Assembly (NCBI RefSeq): GCF_016086655.4
Contig: NC_052133.2
Coordinates: forward strand, 9,818,301 to 9,882,300
Direction of reading: 5' to 3'
Length of the DNA stretch: 64,000 nt
Source of the DNA: Lepeophtheirus salmonis
Taxonomy: Eukaryota > Arthropoda > Copepoda > Siphonostomatoida > Caligidae
Of this stretch, positions 38,301-45,852 are shown in pieces. Below the pieces are notes generated by a model. That model saw only the letters and a program-made list of their open reading frames with translations, searched no databases and was not told the origin of the DNA. Numbering within the stretch: the first letter of the stretch is position 1; every line of letters begins with the position of its first letter. A program made the translations under genes and the position numbers.

Positions 38301-41114
38301 TGTCTATCGAAACCCCTCCCAAAAAAAATTAACGCAGTCAAACGCACATAAAGACCGAATAATCAAGATTACTCGCCTCTAACACATGCAGATTATTTAC
38401 AACGTCATGAAAGCTATTAAGGCTGGTATTATCATGAAGACGAGCTCCAATAAGGCGTAGCACCATCAAAGGTTACACAGTCCTTTTTGGAGACCAACAT
38501 TCAATCTGGCCATATGTAGAGACAAGAGGCTACCGGATAAATGCACCAAATCCAGAAGCTCTCAAAGCTTCTGTTGATGATTCTTGGTCATCCATGAGCC
38601 CCAATTACAAGCTATGTGTTTTTGTAAGTGCGCGAAGAGAAGGCAGGAGCAAGACACATGGTAAGACCATTGTTAATATCAACTCCCTGTTACATTAATT
38701 GGGGGGGAGAAAATGAATTACTGCTATACAGAGGAGAACCTTCTCCAATTAAAATATCATTAGTGTGCAGGGAAAAAATATTTTATACTTATATTGTAAT
38801 TCATAAATATTAATTGTATTATACATTTTCAAATCAATATACAGCAAAGATGGGCGCGAATTCTTCTTTTATAGGGTAAGAGATTACAACCATGAATGAT
38901 TAGATATTGAACAATAAATAAAAAAGGACACATACATCAAACATTTTTCATTTTCTAATTGGTATACTTAGTTTTTTCTTTACACACCTCCCTTGTTTAT
39001 GAATTACATAATTACCAAATTTCAGAATCGATAGAGTTAGAGATTATAAATGGAAACACATGTGTCAACGTCTGCACAAAGATTAGTTAATGCAGATCCC
39101 CACTTCCCGAAATTAAACATGTTAAATTTCCATATTCAAAATGTCTAGTTTTCAAATACGCAGTCCCATAATACATCAATTTTTAGTTTTAATAAAGTTT
39201 TAACAAAGGGTGTGAATTACAACTTGCTTAAAAAAACAATGATATACTGATAAAATGAATCATTTTGAGGTTTGAAATGTACGTTTAACTTTTGAAAAAC
39301 TTTTTCCCCCGTCATTATGGACTTGTTGCAGATATTTAATTAAAAAAATAATCAAAATCCATACACATAGAAACATATATCAATGGTTATGTATCCAACA
39401 TTATATGAATAATATATATATCCTTTTAATTTGGTCCTTATTTTCAAATTAAAGAATGCTAATCCCCATATCAGTATCGATCAGGGTCGGTGTTATTGTG
39501 AGCGGGCAAAAGTTTGGTTTTCCCCTTATTTTCGAATTTCGATTACGGCTAGTGCATAAAGGCTGTCAAATGGTACAAAAATTCCATATGGAAAATTGGA
39601 TTGTCCTCAGTGCTCGTCTTTAGGTCGTACATTTCGATCAAATTATATAATATATTTACTTAGTGAATATAGATACTATAACTTGAATAATTTTGATAAA
39701 TAATTATTTTTTTTTCCATAAAAAGTGTTAATAAAGTTTATTTCTAAAATTGTTGCAAGGAACAAAAAAAAAAAATAATAAAAAGTAAAGAAAATCTGAT
39801 GATCCGCATATCGCATGCATCCTTTTTTTTACATTTTCAGAAAGGAAAGATAACTTTTATTATTTATTCTATCTTTTTGTTCCATAATAGCCTTCCAAAA
39901 TAAAATAATTATTTTGAAAAATTATCGATCTGCGAAAAACAAGTAATCATAATGAGAAACCAGAAAAAAAGGTCATTCGATCAACTTATCCAGGGAAGCA
40001 AAAATGTTAATTCCTCCAAAAAATATATATATAATCTTACAGATGCCCCTGAATAGGGTTGACAGATTGGCCTTTTTTAAAGGATTTTGGCCATGAAAAA
40101 TTTAATTTGTCCTTTTTTTAATATTTGGCCTAAATTTGAAATAAATATGTATTGTTTTATATTATGAAGCCTTTTTCAATATATTTAATTTAATAAGTTT
40201 TGGGATCCATTAGAAATATTTCAAGTGTCAATGAGGCCCATTATATTAAAAGGTTGGACATCCTTGGGTTAGAATAAATTACTCAAGGGCAAGAGCGAAC
40301 AGACAAAAAATCAAAAACATAAATTATAAGCGAAGAAAATAAGTTTCTCATCTACGCTTTCAGGGAGTACTATTGTTATAATTTTCCCATCTTTAAACAT
40401 CAGGGGGCAGTATATACAATGGACCCTCTGACTGTTTTTCATACATTCATTCAGATAAACTTTGTTTCTTTACATGGGCGTCGACAGGGTGTGGACTGGA
40501 AGGGGAGTAGCTCCCTCAAAATATTCACATTCCCCCCAAAAAATAATGCTTCATCTTTTTTTTTTTTCATAAAATGTAATTTTCTGTTAATATCTGTAGA
40601 TTTTTGAAATGTTAAAAAAAAAAGTTTAATATTTGAATTTTTTTAGAAATTATTTTTTTTGTGAGCAGCTGTAATAATTTAATATTTGAAATTTTTTGTG
40701 AATACCTGTGGATTTTTAATTAGTTTGCAAAAAAAATCAAATTTTTTTGAGAATAGGAATGGGTTTTTGAAAATTTTTGCAAAAAATTTGATATTATTTT
40801 GTGAATAGATATGTTTTTTTTTAAATTTCAAAAACCAAGCCACCCCCAAAATATAATACTGCAGACGCCCTTTCCTTAATACTAAATATTACAAACATAC
40901 CTTTTTCAATGATAGTGCTCCATTTGTTGGCCCATGCCTTCAAACTTTTAGCATAAGTCTTTTCAATCTCTGAACGCTCTCGAACTAGAGTCACGAGCTC
41001 ATCACAGAGTTTATTACCATCCTCAATTCTTTTTGTGGTTGTTTTATAATTGCTGGGCTCCCAAAAAGACTCTGATCCGGCGATTAGCATCGCTTCATCA
41101 CTGTGATGCGACAT
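14306..41114 (-). CDS. PACSIN (Synd): Syndapin/PACSIN, F-BAR plus SH3 endocytic adaptor
   Basis: Coding exons, high to low: 41114-40901, 37876-37728, 36075-35887, 24327-24101, 22653-22533, 21941-21834, 18651-18503, 18145-18008, 17662-17505, 14412-14306; with the optional 57-nt exon at 19178-19122. Constant exons total 1560 nt, 519 residues; Drosophila syndapin is of similar size. Syndapins bend membranes with the F-BAR dimer and recruit dynamin and N-WASP through SH3, at endocytic sites. F-BAR spans about 14-290 (SFWEPSNYK, GPEYGTTEAGWKGV, KAQKPWLKL, YIEDMKEVFEKC, LPQIYEEF, DLKWWSN). A Ser-rich linker holds one NPF motif at 441-443 (EH-domain ligand). SH3 is about 464-519 (ALYDYDAAESDEL, EDEDEQGWCKGR, GLYPANY). 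The start is the first ATG after an in-frame stop at 41163-41165 and gives MSHHSD as in the fly protein. Donor choice at 18007 (second GT) is set by frame. Confidence 0.95.
14471..14934 (+). other. unclassified G+C-richer segment in PACSIN intron 10
   Basis: Two consecutive open frames (14471-14665 and 14668-14934) lie in a segment noticeably less AT-rich than its surroundings. The second ends with a Ser/Asn-rich stretch (SSMADNESNADTSLRS). I recognise no domain on either strand. It may be a fragment of a mobile element, or noncoding sequence that happens to be open. Coding function is unlikely. Confidence 0.3.
15150..15420 (+). repeat. dispersed repeat R2, fairly complete copy
   Basis: Contains TTCTGGTCGATTATGCGTTT, a TTTGACCTTGATCTCTCAAA block, CAAAATCGGTCCGTAACTTT, and a 3' end with a short inverted repeat (CCTCCATTCAACTTCGTTGG then TGGAGG). 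The same order of blocks is found at 52050-52400, and parts at 4009 and 36600. Similar ends are known to me from dispersed repeats of many aquatic animals, but I cannot name the family with certainty. Confidence 0.65.
15546..15795. repeat. nested inverted repeats in PACSIN intron 10
   Basis: A perfect 19-bp inverted repeat (TTTTTGGTGGAGCATCGGG at 15546 and its complement ending at 15689) encloses 106 bp. In addition, the left 75 bp reappear in diverged, inverted form at about 15705-15795 (TTTTGACGGAATAATGGG, AGCTATGCTTCATATTCC, CCTATTGCC). So the right arm exists twice. This looks like a small MITE inserted in, or duplicated with, a relative of itself. No coding capacity. Confidence 0.75.
16480..16900 (+). 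repeat. dispersed repeat G, copy 1
   Basis: Shares several blocks in order with 39515-39900: ATTGTCCTACGCGGGC, TCTTTAGGTCGCACATTTCG, ATCAAATTATGAAATATA, TTACTTAGTGAATATAGAC and, further on, GAAAGGAAAGATAA-type sequence. No terminal repeats or open frames could be assigned. Confidence 0.5.
19122..19178 (-). CDS. PACSIN (Synd): probable 57-nt cassette exon of PACSIN
   Basis: In the 3.2-kb intron between exons 21941-21834 and 18651-18503, the minus strand shows an acceptor (TTTTTATAACAG), 57 open nucleotides encoding PMEFLKKPARIANRLSSSS, and a GT donor (GTTAGG). Entry and exit are both phase 0, as for the surrounding exons, so inclusion adds exactly 19 residues to the linker just after the F-BAR domain (residue 336). 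The peptide is basic and Ser-rich, as would suit a regulated linker. The donor is weaker than average, which would fit alternative use. Syndapin genes of other animals vary their linker by splicing; this particular exon I do not know from other species. Confidence 0.55.
19250..19465 (+). repeat. family AT element with both ends, PACSIN intron 6
   Basis: Starts GGGGCGTCCGCAGGATTATA and ends ACTCCCTGTGGACGCCCTG; the two ends form an imperfect inverted repeat (CAGGGGCGTCC / GGACGCCCTG). This short copy of 216 bp gives the clearest view of the element's limits. The interior consists of A/T blocks. Confidence 0.75.
20481..21361. mobile_element. foldback element with about 160-170 bp inverted arms
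   Basis: The left arm 20481-20639 (ACTTATGTATAAGGGTTTTT, then GATTCAGTATCTTGTTCTGA and ACTCGATATATTTCCATTTT) is repeated in inverted orientation at 21193-21361 with roughly 85-90% identity by eye. The arms enclose about 550 bp of unrelated AT-rich sequence without a gene. Such long arms are typical of foldback or long-TIR MITEs. It lies in PACSIN intron 6. Target duplications could not be defined. Confidence 0.75.
23190..23470 (+). repeat. dispersed repeat B, most complete copy
   Basis: Order of blocks: AACCCTGACAATTTGAAGAA, GAGCAGCTACAATCAGCTGT, GGCAAGAATTACTCCGAT, AATTCTACTTTAAGGACAAGG, CAATTATAACTCCGCAACAA, TTTTATGAGAACACACG and AGTAGGAAAGGAAGTTTACT. Partial or complete copies occur at 27165, 34880, 54090, 55180 (minus), 58050 and 61945 (minus). 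No protein is encoded. The first 70 bp often occur without the rest, so the family may be built of two modules. Located in PACSIN intron 4. Confidence 0.65.
23630..23730 (+). repeat. dispersed repeat E
   Basis: Short repeat reading GAAGAATTAGCTAACTCCCA, a T-rich block, then GGAGGAAAGGTTGCGTGCTA and CAATAAAAGTAATGA. Further copies: 23945-24005, 28195-28290 (minus), 31050-31140, 34045-34140 and 57085-57120 (minus). The GGTTGCGTGATACAATAAA core is the best-conserved part. Because it can be flanked by AG and GT it can imitate a small exon. Confidence 0.55.
25181..25480 (+). repeat. family AT element in PACSIN intron 3
   Basis: Starts GGGGCATCCGCAGGAATATA, contains TTTTGGTATTTTTTGGGG and AAAATTTATTAGCTATCC blocks, and ends CACCTACTGCAGACCCCCTTG after a run of G residues. 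Orientation is as at 19250. Confidence 0.7.
27165..27330 (+). repeat. dispersed repeat B, internally shortened copy
   Basis: Starts AACCCTGACAATTTGAAGAA and includes GAGAGCAGCTTAGCTATCAT, ATCAGCTACAAGCAGCTGTG and CAATTATAACTCCCCAACAA. Compared with 23190 the middle block with GGCAAGAATTACTCCGAT is missing. Confidence 0.6.
29760..30080 (-). repeat. family AT element, minus orientation
   Basis: Begins GGGACGTCCACAAGGGGTGG, followed by CTGGAGGGACTGTAGCTCCC, then blocks such as TTGAGAATGGCTATGAATTT repeated with variation three times (29900-30010). The sequence is the complement of the tail seen in plus-strand copies. Located in PACSIN intron 3. Confidence 0.65.
31165..31480 (+). repeat. dispersed repeat C in PACSIN intron 3
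   Basis: Reads GGCCCGTCAATACAGAAGCA, then GTATTCTTTTACAAATTGAT, AACCCTATGGATGTGCCGTA, AATTAATCATCACAATAGAA, GGGGCCCTATCGGGGCCAAT, TAAAGTTCTAAACTATAG-like sequence and CTCATCCCAGAAATTTGAAT. Variants of this block series are seen at 15430-15540, 20185-20300, 21430-21720, 31590-31740, 33570-33720, 34140-34380 and 44815-44945. No open frame or terminal repeat could be assigned. Confidence 0.5.
31763..31945 (-). mobile_element. tRNA-derived SINE, 5'-truncated copy
   Basis: The complement of this segment matches the SINE at 37083-37317 over the part downstream of its A box: AATTATTCTCTTGAACTCAA, GTGTGTAGGTTCGC (B-box region), GCTCCTAGAGAAGGAAAT, TATATGGACTTCAAAGA and a 3' end AACTCCATC. The A box at the 5' end is missing, as expected of a truncated or internally initiated retroposition. 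Located in PACSIN intron 3. Confidence 0.8.
34880..34945 (+). repeat. dispersed repeat B, 5' module only
   Basis: AACCTTAACAATTTGAAGAA followed by GGAGAGCAGCTTAGCTGTCA and TGACGTTAGAG, matching the first 60-70 bp of the copies at 23190 and 27165. The rest of family B is absent; a different repeat (34955-35845) follows directly. Confidence 0.55.
34955..35845. repeat. degenerate tandem repeat, units of about 300-330 bp
   Basis: At least two direct units are visible. Blocks CAATGTTCACCATTTTGAAA, GACGTCATCAAATAAGGC and ATCTATAGAATCGATTTGTA (about 35345-35410) reappear as CGATGTTCACAATTTGAAAA, GATGTCATCAACAATTAA and ATCTATAGAATTGATTTATA (about 35660-35735). Each unit ends with a variant of AAACCCAACACTAA (35230, 35490, 35840), and the first unit at 34955-35250 shares only the ends. 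A short relative lies at 23885-23950. The unit ends right before PACSIN exon 35887-36075. Confidence 0.65.
36126..36334. mobile_element. MITE family D in PACSIN intron 2
   Basis: The left end reads TTGTGCCACTCCTTATTTAT and the complement of the right end reads TTGTGTTAGTCCTTATTTAG, giving imperfect terminal inverted repeats. The interior contains CAGTCCAGTCTAAGGATCGG, a GACCGTCAGTAC block, a GAGTGACATAATCAAGGAAC block and CGAACTTTATAAGTTTTAAG. An interrupted copy is at 43350-44219; half copies lie at 41640-41720, 51485-51620 and 53750-53815. Confidence 0.7.
36600..36775 (+). repeat. dispersed repeat R2, internally deleted copy
   Basis: Contains CCAAAGTTATGGTCGATTAT, TTTTTAACGTTTTG and the family's 3' end TTGTTCAACTTCGTTGGGAG. 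The middle with CAAAATCGGTC is missing. It sits inside the hAT-type element 36352-37696. Confidence 0.55.
37083..37317 (+). mobile_element. tRNA-derived SINE with A box, B box and poly-A tail
   Basis: The head 37083-37170 resembles a tRNA. A box: GTAGCTCAATGGAGACAACG. B box: GGTTCGAGTCC, followed by CCAG. The 5' GGAACGA can pair with 3' TTGTTCC as an acceptor stem with one G-T pair. The D region has about two extra nucleotides and the T stem is weak, so it is not a functional tRNA. The body (GAAGGAAATATACATGATGT to GGAACTCCATCG) is unrelated to tRNA and the unit ends in an A tract at 37304-37316. The boxes would form an internal RNA polymerase III promoter. Truncated relatives: 31763-31945 and 62110-62165, both minus. 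Confidence 0.85.
38280..38620 (+). pseudogene. mariner-type transposase remnant in PACSIN intron 1
   Basis: In-frame pieces: SKPLPKK and SQTHIKTE at the start (N-terminal part), then GDQHSIWPYVETRGYR and NAPNPEALKASVDDSWSSMS (about 38490-38600). The last piece is the well-known C-terminal segment of mariner transposases (usual form: RHPNVEALKASVxxEW). The catalytic middle is missing, so again a short deletion derivative. Repeat F follows directly at 38620. Confidence 0.7.
38620..38960 (+). repeat. dispersed repeat F, copy 1
   Basis: Begins TTTTGTAAGTGCGCGAAGAG and AAGGCAGGAGCAAGACACAT, then TGAATTACTGCTATACAGAG, a TAAAATATCATTAGTG block and a T/A-rich 3' half ending near AATAAATAAAAAAGGACACA. 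Copies with the same order: 47938-48300, 48392-48722 and 60770-61086 (minus). About 330 bp, no coding capacity, class unknown. Confidence 0.7.
39515..39900 (+). repeat. dispersed repeat G, copy 2
   Basis: Matches 16480-16900 in blocks: GGATTGTCCTCAGTGCTCGT, CTTTAGGTCGTACATTTCGA, TCAAATTATATAATATA, TTTACTTAGTGAATATAGAT and AGAAAGGAAAGATAACTTTT. Located in PACSIN intron 1. Confidence 0.5.
40476..40871 (-). repeat. family AT element next to PACSIN exon 1
   Basis: Starts GGGCGTCGACAGGGTGTGGA and ends ATACTGCAGACGCCCTTT, so both terminal sequences are visible. The interior has GTGAATACCTGTGGATTTTT-type blocks. Its end lies only 30 nt from the donor of the first coding exon (40901-41114), well inside intron 1. 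Confidence 0.7.
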
Positions 41115-41761
41115 GAGGGATGATAACGTATGTTCAACAAGTCGAATCCCACACCCGGCCAATTAAAATATCCTTAAATAAATAAAAGACACAAAATTAT
41201 TATCAATTAATTTAATTCACATAGACATTGAATTATACCATGTAGTTACGCTATTAAATATCAAGGATTAGACATGGCAAATTATGGGTTGGTGTACATT
41301 TAAACATAGGTACATATGTGTAATTATTATTGTAGGTGTGTTGCCATAAAGGTAGAAATATTTACAGATTCCTACCACATACGTTTATAAAAAAAAGTAC
41401 ATTTATTAAGGATTTGCAAAGACAGATAGTAGTAGACTGTTCCCGTTTTCGGGTATTTATTTTTTTGATCTGCACGCAGACTTTTTCTCCTGGGAAGAAT
41501 AAAAAACTGACTTTGTTAAATTTATAGGCTTCTCCGGCAACTTTTGGCATGGTACAAGCCATTTTAATTGGAAGAAAATCCATCCGCCTACCATAGTACC
41601 ACGATTGTTGGATCGATTGGGCCCTTTGTATTTGTGTTTTGTCAGTCCTTATTTATTCAGTCGAGTACAGTATTAAGACCGGTCCTATCGATCTTTAGGA
41701 CTGTCAGTCCTTCGAAGTTTTCTTTAAAATGCCGATGGTTTATTAAGCCGCATACGATATA

Positions 41762-42520
41762 TCAGGTGTGTTCAAAAAGTAAGGGGACTTTATATTTTTA
41801 ATAGGACAAAATACTAATTGATTAATCAATACATATTTATGTTGTCTCCTTCAAAGTAATCCCCCTCAGATACAATAAACTTGTGTCAACGCTTTTTCTA
41901 ATCCTTGACGCACTCCTCATAAGCACTTTTCCGGTATAACCTTGAGCTCTTCCAGCGATGCAGTATTTATCTCCTCAATCGTTGCAAATCTCAGTCCTTT
42001 CATAGGCTTCTTCATTCTTGGGAACAAGAAGAAGTAACATGGGACCAAATCCGTTGGATATGGTGCCTGATGCATGATTGTAGTGTTGTTATTGGGCAAA
42101 AAAATTCTACAATTTTTTTGGTCAAAATGAAGTATTTTCGGAACAAACTTCCCTGACACTTTTCTCATGCGCAGAACGTTCTAAAAAAAATTATGGCACG
42201 ATCTAACCGATTTGTCAATATCCTCAACAACTTCCCTGATAGTGATTCGACGGTTTTCAATAACAATTTTCTTCACTACTTCAGCGTTTTCACCTGTTGT
42301 TGACGTGCATAGGCGTCGAGAACTAAGCTCGTCATTGGCATTGTCCCGGCCATCTTGGAAGAGTTTGTACCACTTGTAAACATATTTTTTTTATTACTCA
42401 GAACAGTTTCACCCTATGTCACTGTCAATATTTCAAGTCTTTTGGAATACTTAATTTCGTTTTTTACACAAAATTTGATGCATATTCTTTGATATGTTTT
42501 TGAATAACAAAAAATCGACA
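41762..42520 (-). pseudogene. mariner transposase pseudogene, internally deleted
   Basis: Read on the minus strand from about 42515: RICIKFCVKNEIKYSKRLEI, then FTSGTNSSKMAGTMP-like sequence in a shifted frame (family: YKWYKLFQEGRE), IENRRITIREVVEDIDKSVR, RKVSGKFVPKILHFDQKN, and after a deletion HQAPYPTDLVPCYFFLFPRM, KKPMKGLRFATIEEI and ASLEELKVIP. The order is that of SETMAR/mariner-like transposases; the YPTDLVPCYFFLFP motif corresponds to the usual YSPDLAPCDFFLFP, so the third catalytic aspartate is altered to tyrosine here. The left terminus reads TCAGGTGTGTTCAAAAAGTA after a TA at 41760-41761. No right terminal repeat was found. Dead copy with frameshifts. Confidence 0.85.
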
Positions 42521-43071
42521 AAGACCCAAAATATAGGGTCTGGCGAGTGTTCAAAACATTAAAAAAAAAGGAAGCATACCATATGTACCGTGCACATGAA
42601 ATTTGATAATTCATCTTATTTTTGAACATAAATTGTATGAGATATGTATCATTCATTGCATCTATCTAGCAAAAATTATTCCTATTTTCATTATAATACG
42701 AACATTTTTAAGGACAAAACTTGATTGGACAGCGGTTCGAAATTAGGACAGAGACAACACTATTTTGTATCGTCCTAAATATAATGTTATGAGTAAAAAT
42801 TGTACTTTTGATGTGTATTTGTATTTTCTTTATCCATACAAAATATTGATCCCCTATTTCTTACTCAATTAAGGGTTCTAACTAAGATGGGATAATTGAT
42901 TTGAGCACATCCCTATTTATCAAATAATTTGTTTACGAAAAAGAAACCAATTATTAGATGGTTTTAATAATGATATATAAGTGTGATGATTTTGCGCCAG
43001 ATGGCCAGATCTAAAAAATCCTATAAAGACAATTTTGTAATTGTTTAACTCATGTTCGTTTGAGGGGACGT

Positions 43072-43290
43072 CACGTCAACAATGGACACCAGCAAAGAGA
43101 AAATACGCCATATTTTACAGATTTTCTTCAAACAAGGCTAAAATGTAAGCTAGGCGGCTGAAAATGTGTATAACGTTTATGGTCCTTATACTGTGACATC
43201 TAATCACGCGGTATTTTGGCTTCGTCGATTCAGTTCTAAGGGAACCACGTGTTGGAAGGCCAATTATCGAAATGTTGATAAAGTAGTGGG
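43072..43290 (+). pseudogene. second mariner family, N-terminal transposase fragment
   Basis: From 43082: MDTSKEKIRHILQIFFKQG, a stop, then AAENVYNVYGPYTVTSNHAV and FWLRRFSSKG, followed out of frame by RVGRPIIEM. This is the N-terminal DNA-binding region of a Hsmar1-like mariner transposase (family: IRHILQFFFDKGENASQAAENV...ANHAQFWFRRFRSG...RSGRPIVE). It ends after the paired domain. It differs clearly from the transposase at 41762-42520. Confidence 0.8.
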
Positions 43291-43349
43291 AAAATAACTA
43301 TAAAAAAATAATTGATTTATTTCTACTACACCTTACATAATGTTCCTTG

Positions 43350-44219
43350 GTGTTGGGTTGAACCTTAATTATTCGGTCCAGTCCGGTCTTAGGGTCAATC
43401 CTATCAGTCTCAGTAATATAACTGATTAAAAAAAAACATTGGCCCGAACTTTATAAGTAATAAGGACTGAACTGGACTATAGTTTTCAGTAGTGATGGGA
43501 CGATTAATGGGATCGGAAAATCGAGTGTTTTTTCTGGAATCGGAAAAATAATGTTTAATTTGCGATTCGGATTCTTATTTCATATTATTAATTACTGGTA
43601 TTTAACTATTTATTACTTTTCTAAGTTATGAAAAAATACCCCCCCCCGCCCGAAAAAAAATACAGCAATTTTGCTTTTTACTAGAAAGTTTAATATTATA
43701 TATTTTTTTTTTTACATTTAATGTTTGAAGTTAATTAAATTTTAAAATTTTTTCTCCAAAAAAATTAATTTTCTTTCAATAACTTTGTATTTTTGAAATT
43801 TTTCTCCAAAAAAATTATTTATTTTGAGAACAGCTGGGGACTTTTGAATTTTTTTTTTTCAAAAATCTTAATATTTGAAATTTTTTTCCTAAAAATTAAT
43901 ATATTTTATGAACAGCCATGGATTTTTGGAATATCTAATTGTATATTTGAACTTTTTTCTTTTTAAATTTAATATTTAAAATTTTTACCAATCGAAAAAT
44001 TAAAAAATTTCGATTTTTTTTCAAGCCAAGCCCCACCCCCTCCTAAATATAATCCTGTGTACTTTTCTGATAGCAAAATGGCGTTTTTAAATATTACTTA
44101 AAATATTAAAGAATCGGAATTGGGAATTCTTAATACATAGAATCGTATCAGCATCAGGGATATTTTTTATAATCGTCCCATCACTAGTGTTCAGTCCTAA
44201 ATAAGGACCGACATACCAC
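43350..44219. mobile_element. MITE family D split by a hAT-type element
   Basis: The left part 43350-43489 has the family D blocks (CGGTCCAGTCCGGTCTTAGG, GCCCGAACTTTATAAGTAAT, AAGGACTGAACTGGACTATA) and the right part 44187-44219 has its end (CAGTCCTAAATAAGGACCGA). Removing the inserted element and one copy of its 8-bp duplication restores the order seen at 36126-36334. Confidence 0.75.
43490..44186. mobile_element. hAT-type element with 8-bp duplication inside MITE D
   Basis: The termini TAGTGATGGGACGATTA and, as complement of the right end, TAGTGATGGGACGATTAT are followed by CGGAA/CGATTC-rich subterminal sequence. The flanking 8-mers are GTTTTCAG (43482-43489) and GTGTTCAG (44187-44194), differing at one base, as expected for a hAT insertion. 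The middle, 43610-44060, is a block of family AT type sequence, so the element itself carries a third layer. No transposase is present. Confidence 0.85.
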
Positions 44220-44952
44220 TCACGTTCCTCCTTTTTATGCAATAATATCAATTCAACTATATTTACATTTTGGTATACTATGTACCAATCCTTAGAGGCT
44301 TCAGACTTTGTCAAAATGCGTTTTTCTCTTGTTACCAGCAAAAATTAAAAATACGTATTCACGCGAACAAAAAGCAGTCTAATAGATAACTTAGAGTTCA
44401 TATTTATAACAGAGGGGGAAAAAATGAATGGGTCTTTTAGCATTTATTTCTGTGCATAACCTTGCAAGAATTATAATTGTATAAATATATAGTTGTCAAC
44501 CTTGAAAAATAAGGAGAACCATTCAACAAATACAAATCAAAGGGGGTCTCCTCTTCCCTTTAAGTCCGTGACCTCCTGGAGAAGACGTTATCAATCGGAA
44601 TTACCTCCAAGTCTCCTGCATGATGATTTCTTAAGGTCATTTGGACCATAGTGATATGCTATCCCATAATATGTAATTACTACTATAATGACAGTCCCAA
44701 ATAAGCCTCAGCTACCATCAGATATAAATAAAATGGATGATTACACCCCAGGTAAATCGTTAGTATGCATGGGATTTAATTACCTTATAAACCTTCAACA
44801 TTGCGTCTTGTAAATACATATGTGGTGGTCCCTCGTGAACATAAAAACAAGCTAGAATGATTTTTCCCCAAATGGAGTCTAGATTATATATTTCGATCAA
44901 CTTCTGTCAATAAATTATTATAATTAATCCGTGGAGATTAGTCTATTTTTGC

Positions 44953-45450
44953 TTGCATATTGTTGTATCAACACACTTTGGTGAAGTTTTAGGCATCATG
45001 ACGACAGTTGCTACAGATATAAAGAAGATTGAATTTAGAGAGGAAGAACATCCTTGCACCGTGACAATGATTTTTGTCAACAACAATAAGGAGATTTCAA
45101 ATTGGGAGGTCTCAAATGTGACTGGTGTACCAGTCCTGAACATGGAACAAAACTAAGTACCTTCTTATGTCTGAGACAGGTCGCTAAAGTGGTTGAGTAA
45201 ACTCTGCTATGACTTCATTAGGAGAGAAATATGCCCCTAGCAGTCCAGATCTTAATCTGGAGCCACGCTAAATCTAAAAAAGAAATAGAACATATGATGC
45301 CATGAAGAAAATACTGACAAACATGCCAAGGAATTACCTTGCCAACAACTGCTCCTACTTTCAGGCCCAGATCCAAGCCGTAATTGATGTTGAAGCTCTT
45401 TTAAACATTGAAAATATACAATTCAAGATAATTATCAAAGGAATCTGCAG
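44953..45450 (+). pseudogene. possible Tc1/mariner C-terminal remnant
   Basis: In 45215-45430 there are scattered pieces: APSSPDLNLE (usual form PPSSPDLNPLD), then KILTNMPRNYLANN and YFQAQIQAVIDVE (usual form CxxFRxRLxAVIxAEGG). They lie in the order of a mariner/Tc1 C-terminus but are broken by stops. Upstream, 44953-45156 is open for 67 codons (GIMTTVATDIKKIEFREE...) without a recognisable match; it may be part of the same element. Weak assignment. Confidence 0.45.
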
Positions 45451-45538
45451 AAAAATGCAGTCTGAGTGATAATTTTTTTTTTTTTTAATGCACCGATTTG
45501 ATATTAACACCCTGTATTATTAAATATTATGGATACAT

Positions 45539-45852
45539 CAAGGTTAATAGAAATACAAGGTTAGACCATCATATAATCGGTCTTGCTCGAAATTTAAATC
45601 TTATGTATGGTACCGACTGCTGGGCAAGACACAAGGATTTTTAAGATAACACATAACCATTCATAGTCTATGACGTCACTATAGCTAGTATTTTCAATTT
45701 AATGTATAACACCGACTGCTGGGCAAGGAAACAGATTTTGACACAGCACGCAACCAATCATCTACTATGACGTCAATATTAAAAGCGTGGTGGAAATCAA
45801 AAATCAGTCGTACACACATTATGGTATTACCATGTATTTCTATTAACCTTTG
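45539..45852. mobile_element. MITE family A, copy 2, with two TGACGTCA sites
   Basis: The left end CAAGGTTAATAGAAATACAA and the complement of the right end CAAAGGTTAATAGAAATACA form the terminal inverted repeats. The interior has two internal copies of ACCGACTGCTGGGCAAG (about 45610 and 45708), each followed by CAC(A)-rich sequence and then TGACGTCA (45671-45678 and 45768-45775, start to start 97 bp). The element thus seems to contain an internal duplication. Confidence 0.8.

Noticed and set aside
41115..41162. Longer syndapin N-terminus upstream of 41114
   Set aside because: The upstream frame is open only to a stop at 41163-41165 and has no ATG; MSHHSD at 41114 matches arthropod syndapins.
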